Positions 35,360-45,039 of a stretch of 64,000 nt of DNA are shown here, piece after piece (position 1 is the first letter of the stretch; the number at the start of each line of letters is the position of its first letter). Both the position numbers and the translations under genes were made by a program. The stretch lies in NCBI GenBank assembly GCA_014904985.1, contig MU128965.1, positions 37,494 through 101,493 of the forward strand, written 5' to 3'. Source of the DNA: Hydnum rufescens UP504 (taxonomy: Eukaryota > Basidiomycota > Agaricomycetes > Cantharellales > Hydnaceae). The notes beneath the pieces were generated by a model that was not told where the DNA came from, made no database searches, and worked only from the letters and a program-made list of their open reading frames with translations.

Positions 35360-36115
35360 AGGGGGATGACAGGAGCAGGAGGGACGACAAGAGTGGGAGG
35401 GATGATGGGAGTGGGAGGGATGATGGGAGTGGGAGGAACAACGGGAGTGGGAGAACAATGGGAGTGGGAGGAACAATGGGTGTGGGAGGAACAATGGGTG
35501 TGGGAGGAACAATGGGAGCGGGAGGAACAATGGGTGAGGGAGAAACAACGGGTGAGGGAGAAACAATGGGTGAGGGAGGAACAATGGGTGAGGGAGGAAC
35601 AACGGGTGAGGGAGGAACAACGGGTGAGGGGGGAAACAATGGGTGAGGGAGGAACGACAGGTGAGGGAGGAATGATGGGAGCAAGAGGGGCAACAGGAGC
35701 AAGAGGGATGATGGGAGCAGGATAGTGGGAGTGGGAGGGACAGTGGGAAGTGGGAGGGACAGTGGGAGTGGGAGGGACAGTGGGAGTGGGAGGGACAGTG
35801 GGAGTGGGAGGGACAGTGGGAGTGGGAGGGACAGTGGGAGTGGGAGGGACAGTGGGAGTGGGAGGGACAGTGGGAGTGGGAGGGACAGTGGGAGTGGGAG
35901 GGACAGTGGGAGTGGAGGGACAGTGGGAGTGGGAGGGACAGTGGGAGTGGGAGGGACAGTGGGAGTGGGAGGGACAGTGGGAGTGGGAGGGACAGTGGGA
36001 GTGGGAGGGACAGTGGGAGTGGGAGGGACAGTGGGAGTGGGAGGACAGTGGGAGTGGGAGGGACAGTGGGAGTGGGAGGACAGTGGGAGTGGAGGGACAG
36101 CAGGAGCACAAGGGA
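35360..36115. repeat. 18-bp coding minisatellite in the Ulp1-domain gene
   Basis: Units containing GGGAGTGGGAGGGACAGT, nearly perfect at 35725-36115 and diverged before. On the coding (minus) strand they encode alternating Pro/Thr/Val (PPTPTV) or, shifted, Ser/His/Cys-rich repeats. Several units have lost a G, switching frame, so the long Pro-rich frames on this strand overlap. Confidence 0.85.
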
Positions 36116-37074
36116 CAGTGGGAGCAGGAAGGGTGACAATAGGAAGCAGAGGCGGACTATCAACTGAGATGGAGCTGAACTTCATCTCCATTGCAGATTG
36201 CTCTCCAGCATCCACAGTGTTCAGACGGCTCCTATGACAAGAGGACTCAGCATCCAACTGTGAATCCTCTCGTTGAACAGATGAGGGGGCAATGGAGGTC
36301 ATGTCAGCAGGAATGTAATCAGACTCATTGGGGAGGATGAGAGCTGGAGGCCTGCAAGATGGAAAAATTGATTCCAATGCGGAATCATGTTGACAGGGAT
36401 AGTCGATGACCCCTTGAATTGTGTCAACTGTAAACTGAACCCTCACCGCAACAACCTCAGTTGGGCAGAGAACCTTCCAAGGCTGAATCCCAGCACAGTT
36501 ACGAAGGTTGGCCATAACAAAAACCCCACAGTCTATGACTCCCATCTGCTGTGGAGACTAAGTAACCATGGTCAGAAAAGAACTAGTGACAAAAGATCTC
36601 ACTCACAGTCTCCTCGGACCCAACAAAAGTCCATGCCTCAAGGTCAAAAGAACATGACTCATGGGCAGCGAGGTCTGCCAAGTATTTGGCCACCACCTTG
36701 GTCAGTCATCTAAGCCTACCTAGTTAGGTACCACTTTTGGGGCAGATAATGGTACCTAAGTAGGTCCCATCACTATTCTGGCCGAAATGGCCATTTTATG
36801 GCCTGCACCTTCTAGCCCAGAATTGGCTGAAATGGCCAAAAATTGGCCAAAAATTGGCCGAAACTGGGACTTAGAGAATCTCAGACTTGCAGGACAGCAG
36901 GCCATATGAACTTATTGGTGATAATAGTGTTCCATTTATAATTATTTATTTATTATCACTTATTATACATATATTTGAGGCCTGCCTAGGTGGGCTTTCT
37001 GGTTACCCATTTGCATGTTGAGCACTCGCCCAATTAGGACTTATTTATTTATTTATTTATTTAAAAATTCAATT

Positions 37075-37460
37075 AGTAAAAAAATACCACACCCACTTGG
37101 GCGGGTGTGGTACCATCCATAGAAATAAAATAAAAAAACTACTTAGTAGCACCACACACCTGCATGGGTGGGTGTGTGGTACTGTCCTTAAAAATAAAAA
37201 AATAACAAAACTACTTAGTAGCACCACACACCCACATGGGCAGGTGTGTGGTACCATAAAAATAAAATAAAAATAAAAAATAAAAAAAACTACTTAGTAG
37301 CACACACCCGCTTGGGTGGGTGTGTGGTACCACCCATAGAAACTTAACAAAAAACTAAGTAGCACCACACCCACTCAAGCGGGTGTGGCACTGTCCATAG
37401 AAATTTAAAAAAAAAAAAACAACCTAGTAGCACCACACACCCGGCCTAGTGGGTGTGTGG
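37075..37460 (-). repeat. Tandem exon-type palindromes in E2 left arm
   Basis: Six copies of a palindrome (CACACCCGC / GGGTGTGTGG type) spaced about 75 bp, separated by A-rich sequence with CTACTTAGTAG. No intron hairpins here, so these look like amplified exon-end palindromes. Confidence 0.7.
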
Positions 37461-37768
37461 TGCCTTCCACTTCTTCATCGGGACTCGGTGGGCTCATCGC
37501 TGGCCATTTCAAGGGAAGGGGGGCCATGGCTTGGCAGTTCACCATTGGGCCAGTCGTTTGGACTGGTCCCTAGTGTCTGTTGGGGTGGGCACACCCATGG
37601 TAGTGGGTGTGTGGTCTGGCCTGGTTTCACTCCTCGGTTCAGCAGGTTTCGTTCAGCACTTGTTTTGGTGGGTCGCATTGTTGGTTTCCATGTGGCGGGG
37701 GCATTGTCATTCCCTGGGGGGGGTTCCTTTGGCAGGTCTTCATTTTGGTGTTTGTGGTAAGGCGGTAC

Positions 37769-37870
37769 CTAGAATAATAAATAATGTGTTAGTAAAAAAT
37801 TAAAACCAGCGTAAAAAGAGCAGCATCTGCTGCTCTTTTTACGCTGTTGTGGGTACACGAGGTTACTTAC
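37769..37870 (-). other. E2 left-arm hairpin intron (102 bp)
   Basis: Donor AAG/GTAAGT at 37870, branch-like ACTAAC, acceptor TATTCTAG at 37769. Hairpin 37808-37845: AGCGTAAAAAGAGCAGCA with TGCTGCTCTTTTTACGCT, where the usual C/G pair in the outer stem has become T/A on both sides. Confidence 0.75.
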
Positions 37871-37959
37871 CTTGTATAGAACCACACACCCACCATAGCG
37901 GATGTGTGGTTCATGCGGTATAGAAGAAGGATTGGAGCTCCGATGACTGTCAAATCAAA

Positions 37960-39400
37960 CTCTGGTTCAGCCAGTGTGTAGATGGGAGACTGTATTTCTG
38001 TTTTTATTCAATGGGCTGGTTCACTCTGATGGTTGATCACTCTCTAACAAGTTAGGTATGGTATTCAGTGGAGGATAAGATTGTGGTATGGACTAGCTAT
38101 AGTCAATGATATATCGTGGATGCTTGTGAAAGGCTTATACGTGTTGTATTGAACTGTTTACTGCTATTTGTGGGTACCTATTTGTGTCCTCCTGGTCAAA
38201 ATGCGGATTCTAAAGAGGACTCTAGACTAGTTTAAGCTTGATTTAGTATGTCAATGTGTTTCTTTCTTCTTCTGACCTAACTTTGTTTTTACTCACCTTT
38301 CCTTGGATGTCCAGCAACTCTAACCTTAGGTCCTGCAACTATCCTTGGCTCAGTATTTCACGTAGAGGGCTTCCAGTGACTTAGTCTTAACAACCTTGTA
38401 TATGACTTAGCTCCAGATGGCTTTAGATCAGTACTCTCTTAAGATGCAAGCAGATTTGTAGACAGTAGTATATTCCAGTAGTGAGAAGATGATGGGGGGA
38501 TACAGAAAATCTACCAAGCTTTTATAAACCTTTTGATAGTGCTGGTTTAAAAGAATATGACCTCACTCCTAGGTGATCATATGTGAGGGACAATTAGGGT
38601 TGTCAAGGGGGTGAGTCATTCATAAAGTGGTTGCATGATGGTGAGTCCATTCATAAAGGGTTGCAAGGAGGGTGAGTCATTCATAAACAGAAACAAAAGG
38701 GTAGTCAAGGGAGTGTTTTTATCTTCTTATCATGTTTCTAGAAGTTATTTGTGGCAATGGGAGATGAAATCAAAGGATATTTCTTGAGTTCTTGGGAGAT
38801 TATTTGTTTGTAGTCCAGTGTTAAGATGGTTTGTTGGTTGATAATGGACAAGTGCATGGGATGGGATTTGGACTGCAGAAACAACAATTTACATCCGTTA
38901 ATAGACGTTCTTGGGTATCAATTCGATTGCGATTTTAACCAGGCTTTCTGGGCGCGGTGGTTCCAAAATCCGGTGTAAACGACAAGAGATTCATTTTTTA
39001 CTGATGGGTGTTGATTCTGATAGTAATATTGTTCTGTAGAGTTCAGTTTTGATCTGTTCTTCATGTGCTCAGTACCGTTGGATGCGGATTTTTTATATCT
39101 TTTCAGGCGCGGTTGTTCCGAGAGGATTGGATGTGAACTGATGGAGAAATTCATTTTTTACTGAAAATCCAGATTTTGACAGTAATATTGGTCTGGAGTG
39201 CATTTCTGGTCCGTTCAACTTGTGTTTGGTACCATTTGAAAGGTATGAATCGTGGCTTTCCAAGAGTTAATGGGCGTACCTCTCCGATCAAAACTGACGG
39301 AGTTATAGAACGAATTCGATTTCTGTGCATAGCCATAATTGATTTCATAATAGGTCACATGATCATTCCAATGGCTGGATCAATGGATATTCGCATTTTC
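37960..39400. other. Foreign insert in E2 left arm
   Basis: About 1.4 kb without palindrome modules, between one intron donor (39536) and the next module. 38890-39330 resembles the interior of the long LTR family R (GGCGCGGTTGTTCCGAG, GATCAAAACTGACGGAG), so it is probably a related LTR or fragment. I could not fix its ends. Confidence 0.45.
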
Positions 39401-39663
39401 TGATACTGGATGTTTTTATCTTCCACAGCGGGTTCCGGTGTTGTTTCATGTCTTCATTTGGCATGTCGTCGTCATGGTTTTGCGGTTATTGTTTTGGGGG
39501 GGGGCTGTTTCCTTTCACGTGTACAGCTTTACTTACCTTGTAGTACCACACCCACCGAAGTGGGTGTGGTACTCATTCGTACTGCAGTCGCGTGCCTTCC
39601 TCTATCGGGTTTTCATATGGGGCTCAGGTGGGTTTGGGGGTTGTTGGGCGCGGACTCGTTAAC

Positions 39664-39769
39664 CTAGAAACTATAATAAAAAATGAATAATATGTTAGTA
39701 AAAAAGAAAGAAAAACCTACATGCAACAGGAGCAGCGTATGCTGCTCCTTTGGTGCAATAAAAACTTAT
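39664..39769 (-). other. E2 left-arm hairpin intron with mutated donor (106 bp)
   Basis: Acceptor TTTCTAG at 39664 and branch-like sequence are normal, but the donor reads AAG/ATAAGT (G to A at +1). Hairpin 39723-39756: GGAGCAGC pairs with GCTGCTCC; the A-T pair next to the core in other copies is G-C here. Confidence 0.6.
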
Positions 39770-39983
39770 CTTAAGATTACCACACACCTGCCAAAGCGGG
39801 TGTGTGGTTTGTCTGGGGGGTTCCATGGTCCTGTGTCATGCGTCCTCATTCCTGGGTTTTGTTTGGCGCTCGTTCTTTTGGCGGGGCGCGTTTGTGGCTT
39901 TCGTTTCGCGGGGGCATTGTCATTTGCGGGGGGGGGTTCATTCGGCGGGTCTTCATCTTGCTGAATGTACTTCAGGCGATAAC

Positions 39984-40076
39984 CTAGAATAATAAATAAC
40001 GTGTTAGTTTTAAATTAAAACCAGCGCAAAAAGAGCAGCATTCACTGCTCTTTTTGCGCCGTTAGACCTTACTTAC
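39984..40076 (-). other. E2 left-arm hairpin intron (93 bp)
   Basis: Donor AAG/GTAAGT at 40076, branch-like ACTAAC, acceptor ATTCTAG at 39984. Hairpin 40024-40059: GCGCAAAAAGAGCAG with CTGCTCTTTTTGCGC. Confidence 0.75.
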
Positions 40077-40326
40077 CTTATGTAGAACCACACCCGCCTC
40101 AGCGGGTGTGGTTCTGTGGGGCGTGATGTCGGCAGTGTCATTGGGCATGGTGTCGTTGAGCCGCTCGATCGGCCCGTCCCCATCGCTGGCATCCTCGTCG
40201 TATTGCATTGTCGTTTGGCATGGTTTTGCTCAGCGGGATTTCATTCGGTGGGGTTCATTTGGCGTGGTGTCGTTAGTTTGGTTCATTTGGCGGGGTTTCG
40301 TTCGGTACCTGGGACCAGGCCATGAC

Positions 40327-40429
40327 CTGGAATAATAAAAGTATGTTAGTAGAAGAATTGAAAGCAGCGCAAAAAGAGTAGCTTGCACTACTCTTTTTGC
40401 GCTATTGTATCTATTGGGATAAAACTTAC
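40327..40429 (-). other. E2 left-arm hairpin intron, first of the minus gene (103 bp)
   Basis: Donor AAG/GTAAGT at 40429, branch-like ACTAAC, acceptor ATTCCAG at 40327. Hairpin 40366-40403: AGCGCAAAAAGAGTAG with CTACTCTTTTTGCGCT. The core C-G pair of other copies is T-A here, changed on both sides. Confidence 0.8.
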
Positions 40430-40509
40430 CTTATGACCACACACCCGCATCAGCGGGTGTGTGGTCGCTGTGGTCGTGGTCATGCACTGTTGCCATTGCT
40501 GCTGCTGCC

Positions 40510-40576
<67 letters not shown>

Positions 40577-40741
40577 TTGCTGCTGCTGTTGCTGCTGCTG
40601 TTGCTGCTGCTGTGTGCCATGCGGTCGCATTCCTGTTGCTGGGTGTGGCTGCATAGTTGCGAAATTCAATGCCAGGCAATTGCTGACACTCGAGAAGCGC
40701 CCAAGCGCTGGCACTGCAAGCACAGTACACAATAGGAACAA
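40430..40741 (-). CDS. First exon of the E2 left-arm minigene, with a CAG-type repeat
   Basis: 104 codons from the ATG at 40741 to the donor at 40429/40430. It starts MFLLCTVLAVPALGRF, signal-peptide-like, then a run of about 37 Gln encoded by CAG/CAA, and ends HPLMRVCGHK, encoded by the exon-end palindrome. The mirrored right-arm exon keeps the same N-terminal coding (LCAVLAAPALGRF) without the Gln run. The downstream exons have stops in this frame, so a functional protein is doubtful. Confidence 0.4.
40490..40615. repeat. CTG/CAG trinucleotide repeat
   Basis: About 40 triplets, mostly CTG or GCT with TTG interruptions. It is present only in the left arm; the mirror position in the right arm lacks it, so it expanded after the arms formed. 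Confidence 0.9.
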
Positions 40742-41310
40742 GCATGTATATTTAAAATAAATACTATATAATAAATATTTGCCCAGGAAAACCTGAAGAA
40801 GCCAATGATAATGAGTCAGAGCTCAATAAGGCATGAGATGGCTAATTGCAGAGTGGATTGGGCCACTTCTACACATCAGAATTGGCCCAAATTTAAATAT
40901 AGTAATGGCATATATACACCCTACATGGGCGATTGATTATCTCGGATGATAATCGCATTTTTCAATTTTTCACGCCTTCAATTCCCTATTTAGGGAATTG
41001 AAGGCGTGAAAAATTGAAAAATGCAAGGATCGTCCGAGATAATCAATCGCCCATGTAGAGTGTATATATAACACTACTATATTTAAATTTGGGCCAATTC
41101 CGATGCATAGAAGTGGCCCAATCCACTCTGCAATTCGCCATCTCATGCCTTATTGGGCTCTGACTCATTATCATCGCCTTCTTCAGGTGTTCCTGGACAA
41201 ATATTTATTATATAGTATTTATTTTAAATATACATGCTTGGTACTATTGTGTGCTGTGCTTGCAGCGCCAGCGCTTGGGCGCTTCTTGAGTATCGGCAAT
41301 TGCCGGCATT
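40670..41310. repeat. Central palindrome of E2
   Basis: Two arms of about 310 bp (40670-40986 and 40993-41310) around CAATTCCC-TATTTA-GGGAATTG. Arms differ by scattered substitutions and short indels. The two divergent minigenes start in the outer part of each arm. Confidence 0.9.
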
Positions 41311-41411
41311 GAATCTGCATCTTGCTTCCATCTCCGCAACCACAACAAGCAACTGCCCGAAAAGGCAAGCACACGACCACGCACCTGCCTCTGCGGGTGT
41401 GTGGTCACAAG
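41234..41411 (+). CDS. First exon of the E2 right-arm minigene
   Basis: ATG at 41234 opens a frame (CCACSASAWALLEYRQLPA) up to the donor at 41411/41412. The frame homologous to the left-arm exon (LLCAVLAAPALGRFLSIGN) is also present but lacks an ATG and hits TGA. The exon ends in the palindrome CCTGCCTCTGCGGGTGTGTG. Coding status is doubtful. Confidence 0.35.
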
Positions 41412-41517
41412 GTGAGTATTTTTTTTAGTAGATACAATGGCGCAAAAAGAGCAGTGAAAGCTGCTCTTTTTGCGCTGCTTTAGAATTTTTTTACTAACGC
41501 GCCTTTATTTATTTTAG
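41412..41517 (+). other. E2 right-arm hairpin intron 1 (106 bp)
   Basis: Donor AAG/GTGAGT, branch-like ACTAAC, acceptor ATTTTAG. Hairpin 41440-41475: GCGCAAAAAGAGCAG with CTGCTCTTTTTGCGC. Confidence 0.8.
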
Positions 41518-41871
41518 ATTGAGGCCTCACAACGAGAGCCCAAACGGGAACCGACGCACAGGGAATGTGACATGCAGCGCAACGCACGGGAACGCGACAT
41601 GGCAGCGCAACGTATGGCAATGCGACACAGCAGCACAGTGTACGGCAACGCGATGGCAGCGCAACGTATGGCAACGCGACACGCAGCACAGCGTACGGCA
41701 ATGCATGGCAGCACGATGCATGGCAACGCAACACAGCAGCACACACATGCAATGTGACACAGCAACCCAACGACGCGATATATGGCACTGCGCCAAACGA
41801 GGACACGACCGCGTCAAATGACGCGCCAGGAATCACACACCCGCCACAGCGGGTGTGTGGTTCCATATCAG
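41518..41871 (+). CDS. E2 right-arm exon 2, Arg/Ala/Met-rich open frame
   Basis: Open for 79 codons in phase 0 (REPKREPTHRECDMQRNARE, then repeats of MAAQRMA), ending at TGA (41755) before the palindrome CACACCCGCCACAGCGGGTG. Internal GGCAACGCGA-type repeats. No known domain. Confidence 0.35.
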
Positions 41872-41978
41872 GTGAGTTCCTCCCCCCCACTACCTACAGC
41901 CATGCAAAAAGAGCAGCGAAAGCTGCTCTTTTTGCATGTTCTTTAATTTTTAACTAATTTAAAAGTCGTATTGTCTAG
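41872..41978 (+). other. E2 right-arm hairpin intron 2 (107 bp)
   Basis: Donor CAG/GTGAGT, branch-like AACTAAT, acceptor TGTCTAG. Hairpin 41901-41938: CATGCAAAAAGAGCAGC with GCTGCTCTTTTTGCATG, closed by a GAAA (GNRA) loop. Here the outer pairs are CATG/CATG instead of GCG/CGC, again changed on both sides. Confidence 0.8.
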
Positions 41979-42149
41979 GTCTCGAGTCTCTTTGCAAATG
42001 AATACCGATGCAAAACCCCCCGCAACCCCACTTATCGACACCTGAACGACGGGGCACAGAGAAGACCTGTACGACCAGTCATACGGATGACCTGGAGTAC
42101 ACGGTCCCAGTACCCCACACTCCCGCAGCGGGTGTGGGGTACTACAAAG

Positions 42150-42265
42150 GTATGTCTCTTTTATTTTTTTTATTTCTTATTCTTGTGGCGCAAAAAGAGC
42201 AGCATAGGCTGCTCTTTTTGCGCTGCATTGCTGTTCTACTAACATTTCATCATTTATTTCTCTAG
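42150..42265 (+). other. E2 right-arm hairpin intron 3 (116 bp)
   Basis: Donor AAG/GTATGT, branch-like ACTAAC, acceptor TCTCTAG. Hairpin 42188-42223: GCGCAAAAAGAGCAGC with GCTGCTCTTTTTGCGC. The exon before it ends ACACTCCCGCAGCGGGTGTG. Confidence 0.8.
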
Positions 42266-43855
42266 ATTCTGAACCAGAACCCCCGCAAGCCCCCAAGGAG
42301 AACCCGCCGAATGAGACGCGGCAAACAATTACCGCGAACGAAGCCCCGCAAATGAAGACCGACCCCTTCAAGGGAGCGCCCAAATGGAACCGACCCTGAC
42401 TGGGGCATATGGACCCCACCCACTGCGGCGGGTGTGGTGGGTATATGCAGGTGTGTGGCCTGCATGAACTATGCCCCCCCCTGTGGTGGCAAACCCCAGG
42501 GGGGGGGGGATAATATGTATATAGCATAATATGTATATAATAATAGTAGTAATAATAATACATAGTAAACAAACAATAGTAAATAAACAAATAATCTAGC
42601 ACAGCCATGGATTGGCCGATAGATGGCCAAAAAAACTGAATTGGAATGGCTTGATTTCGGCTGAAAGGTCTGGGGGACCTCTTAGGTACCATTTTCTGCC
42701 CTGAAAGTGGTACCTAAATTAGGTCCCCTATGTGACTGACCAGCCTGTTGGCCACAATCATCTTCATAAATTCGAAGTTGGGAAGCCAAAATATTGAGTC
42801 CAGGTATGTGACAATGCATCTCTTGAAATCAATAGAGACAACTGCCCAGTGGTTCTGGGATCCAAGATGGATTGGCATGGCAATTCGCTCCATGTACATA
42901 AAGACAGGATGACAAAGATTTTTGTGCCATGATGCCACTTTGGTGAAACCATCACGCAAGCATGAGAAGAAAAAAGTGTTGAAGACATGGACAGTAGGGC
43001 GAGCAAACATCTTCAGCACATCAATATACAAGTTGATGGCATCATCATTGACCTGACTGACTTGAAGCATACTGAGACCTTCAGGAGAAGGGAGGTGGTG
43101 AGGCCATGGCTTCTGCCCATACTTCCTGTTGGCGACATTCTGAATCTGAGCCAGGAAAAGGGTTGTTAAATTCAGCTGCACAGAAAAGTTTGAAATCCAC
43201 TTACAGTCATTAGGACTATCTGGGGCAGATCTGAATAAAGATGGCAGGCTGCAAGGTCCCCAAGAGCCAAAGTCGTGAGCAATGGATCCAGCAGAGGATT
43301 GACCTGTGCTGATTCTAGTGCACCAGGCGCATTTGGATTCAGAAGCAGGAAAGCAGAGGGAGGAAAACTTTGAGCGCAGAAGAAGGGGCCCGGACCCAAG
43401 AACTTTGCCACCACTTTGTAGGACTTCATCGTAAGTGGTATGAAAGGGCGTTGGGGGGTTGCAGCCATCAAGGTTTTGAGAAGCGCCTGCTCTTCATAGC
43501 ATAGCTTCTGTCCCCATCCCCTGGATCGGGAGTAGTCCCCTGGGTAGCCATGACTAGGGGCTGAGAACCAAGGGAAAGGATGTTCAACGGGGGGACATAC
43601 TCCACTGATATGGGGAGGAAATTATCCCCAGGTGCGAGTGTGACATTCGTCAGGTTCTCCCAAGGTATCTTCGCACAACCCACCCTGTCCCAAACTGTCT
43701 CCGACTGTGGTACAAAAACTGAGACAACAAACACAGGAACTCCATCTCGCTCTAATCCCTTGACGACCCCAAAGACACGAGAGTCCTCCATGTCATCCTC
43801 ATGGAAGACAGCACCAATAAGTTTGTTATCTACCCCAAAATGGGGACAAGGCATC

Positions 43856-44575
43856 TGTCAGGGTTTGTCCCTTACTCTGGTCCACTCTGGTCCACTCCAG
43901 TCCACTCCGGTCCACTCCGGTCCACTCTGATCCACTCCGATCCACTCCGGTCCACTCCGGTCCACTCCGGGTCACTCCAGTCCTTGTCCACCCACCTCCA
44001 GTCCAGTTCTCCACTTAGTTCCTTCGCCCAAGTCCACTTTGCTTCCAGTTTGACTCCGATCCAACCCTATCTTGGTTTCATTTCCCTTTCATTTCCCTTT
44101 GCTTCCAGTTTGCCCCCTGGTCGAGTTCCTGTTCCTGTTCCTGTCCCCCTTGTAACCACCCACAGTTTAGCGATCACTCCCCCGTAGTATAGTCATCATG
44201 TATAAGTAGTCTGAGAGCGAAGTCCAGAGACCCCAGCTTTGGTCTCTCAGGATTTCCGCTGTTTACTCCAGACTACAGGTCAGCCTTCATGTATTCCATA
44301 TTCATATTACATCAGGATCTCATATCTCAGGATTCTGCTGTTACTCCAGACTACAGCTCCGAGTATCATCCAGTTGACTCCATGAGCTTAAGGACTGCTG
44401 TGCTCATTTCCGCCTAGTCCCTTCCAGGCTGCTGGACCGCTCCTCCGACATCCCTAACCTCCTTATCTCATTCTTGCCTGGATTCTTGCAGACTTAGCCG
44501 GACTTACACTGGACTTAACTGGAATTATTTGTGTTTACATTTGTTTGGTGCCCTCGTCGCAGCATGGCCCTGACA
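43856..44575 (+). mobile_element. Solo LTR of the TGTCAGGG family without matching target repeats
   Basis: 720 bp, TGTCAGGG to CCCTGACA. The flanks GCATC and CAAAA differ, unlike the clean solo LTR at 15592. This suggests recombination between two LTR copies, and it may be a rearrangement breakpoint. It terminates the Ulp1-gene frame at its left. Confidence 0.75.
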
Positions 44576-44972
44576 CAAAATCTATGGAATGAAATCAAAC
44601 AAACAGAAAATTAAGGGTGAACTGGATGAGAGCAACATGCTCATAAGAGCCCAGCAGGAGTGCCCAGTAGTAGATCTTGATTCTTGAAAATATCCAGGCC
44701 TGGGAACTGCAAGAAATCAATGTCAACATTGGATGTTGGAAGTCATTTATGTCTGTAGGCATAAATTCAAAGGTTGAATGATATGTAGACAATGCCACCA
44801 AGGTCATGTCAACATCAGCCATTGGGGGGCCCATGGCGCCAACTCCAAACACAGGCAATGGGGATGGTAGAGTAGAGGTAGATGACAATGCTGGGCCTAT
44901 TGGGTGAGTGGACATATGGTTGCTGAAGTCAGGTTTTGGTTCAGTTTCACTGCTTTGGGCCAAAACCATAAC
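44576..44972 (-). other. Unidentified sequence with a minus-strand open frame
   Basis: The frame (within 44595-45017) reads GPALSSTSTLPSPLPVFGVG and MADVDMTLVALSTYHSTFEF. No domain is recognised. It lies between two LTR pieces of opposite orientation. Confidence 0.35.
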
Positions 44973-45039
44973 TGTCAGGGCCACACTGCAGTGAGGGCAC
45001 CAAACACATATAAACACAGATAATTCTGGCTAAGTCTGG
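44973..45039 (-). repeat. LTR 3' fragment, inverted complement of the LTR at 24239-24849
   Basis: 67 bp of the TGTCAGGG LTR end, ending AAGTCTGG (45032-45039), the reverse complement of the target site CCAGACTT at 24842-24849. It supplies exactly the LTR part missing there. Confidence 0.75.

Larger units (their letters stand above)
36694..42747. mobile_element. E2: palindromic non-autonomous element with hairpin introns, inserted in the Ulp1 gene
   Basis: 6,054 bp flanked by the exact 8-bp direct repeat TTGGCCAC (36686-36693 and 42748-42755). Ends are CACCTTGGTCAGTCA and, inverted, CAGGCTGGTCAGTCAC, followed 31 bp in by a hairpin TTAGGTACC / GGTACCTAA. A perfect-looking palindrome at about 40670-41310 (centre 40989) separates a longer left arm with minus-strand exon-intron modules from a shorter right arm with plus-strand modules. 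The terminal 16 bp equal the left end of KDZ element 2. No transposase frame is present. Confidence 0.9.
34200..43854 (-). pseudogene. Ulp1-family (C48) cysteine protease gene of KDZ element 2, interrupted by E2
   Basis: Fragments read leftward. 43854-43172 holds the N-terminal region (FGVDNKLIGAVFHEDDMEDS). 43181-42756 holds the first half of the protease: SCLRDGFTKVASW, then SQNHWAVVSIDFKRC (catalytic His) and IVTYLDSIFW (catalytic Asp). E2 intervenes. At 36693-36600 KYLADLAAHE follows in frame, an intron ends near 36553, and QMGVIDCGVFVM gives the catalytic Cys. Then come a long Pro-rich repeat and a C-terminal region (GTWYVVAINKWQVDEAEGQN, LGVEFITLPNVDYAGIGCKA). Ulp1-like desumoylase domains are common companions of KDZ transposases. 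All three catalytic residues are visible, but the gene is split and its 5' end meets an LTR at 43856. The 3' limit is approximate. Confidence 0.75.
24850..43855 (-). mobile_element. KDZ element 2 (transposase plus Ulp1 gene), one end visible here
   Basis: The left end starts CAGGCTGGTCAGTCAC and, 31 bp in, has a hairpin TTAGATATAAT / ATTATATCTAA. A similar end (CAACCCAGTCAGCCAC, same hairpin) is at 45040, bordered by the reverse complement of the same 8-bp target site. Inside are the KDZ gene and the Ulp1-domain gene, both leftward, plus insertions E1 and E2. The far-right portion appears rearranged. Confidence 0.7.

Noticed and set aside
34771..36545. Three overlapping minus-strand Pro/Ser/His-rich frames as separate genes
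   Set aside because: They are alternative frames through one 18-bp repeat within a single Ulp1-domain gene.
40397..40760. Poly-Leu, poly-Cys and poly-Ala frames over the triplet repeat
   Set aside because: Shadow frames of the CTG/CAG repeat; only the Gln frame ends at a splice donor in the right phase.
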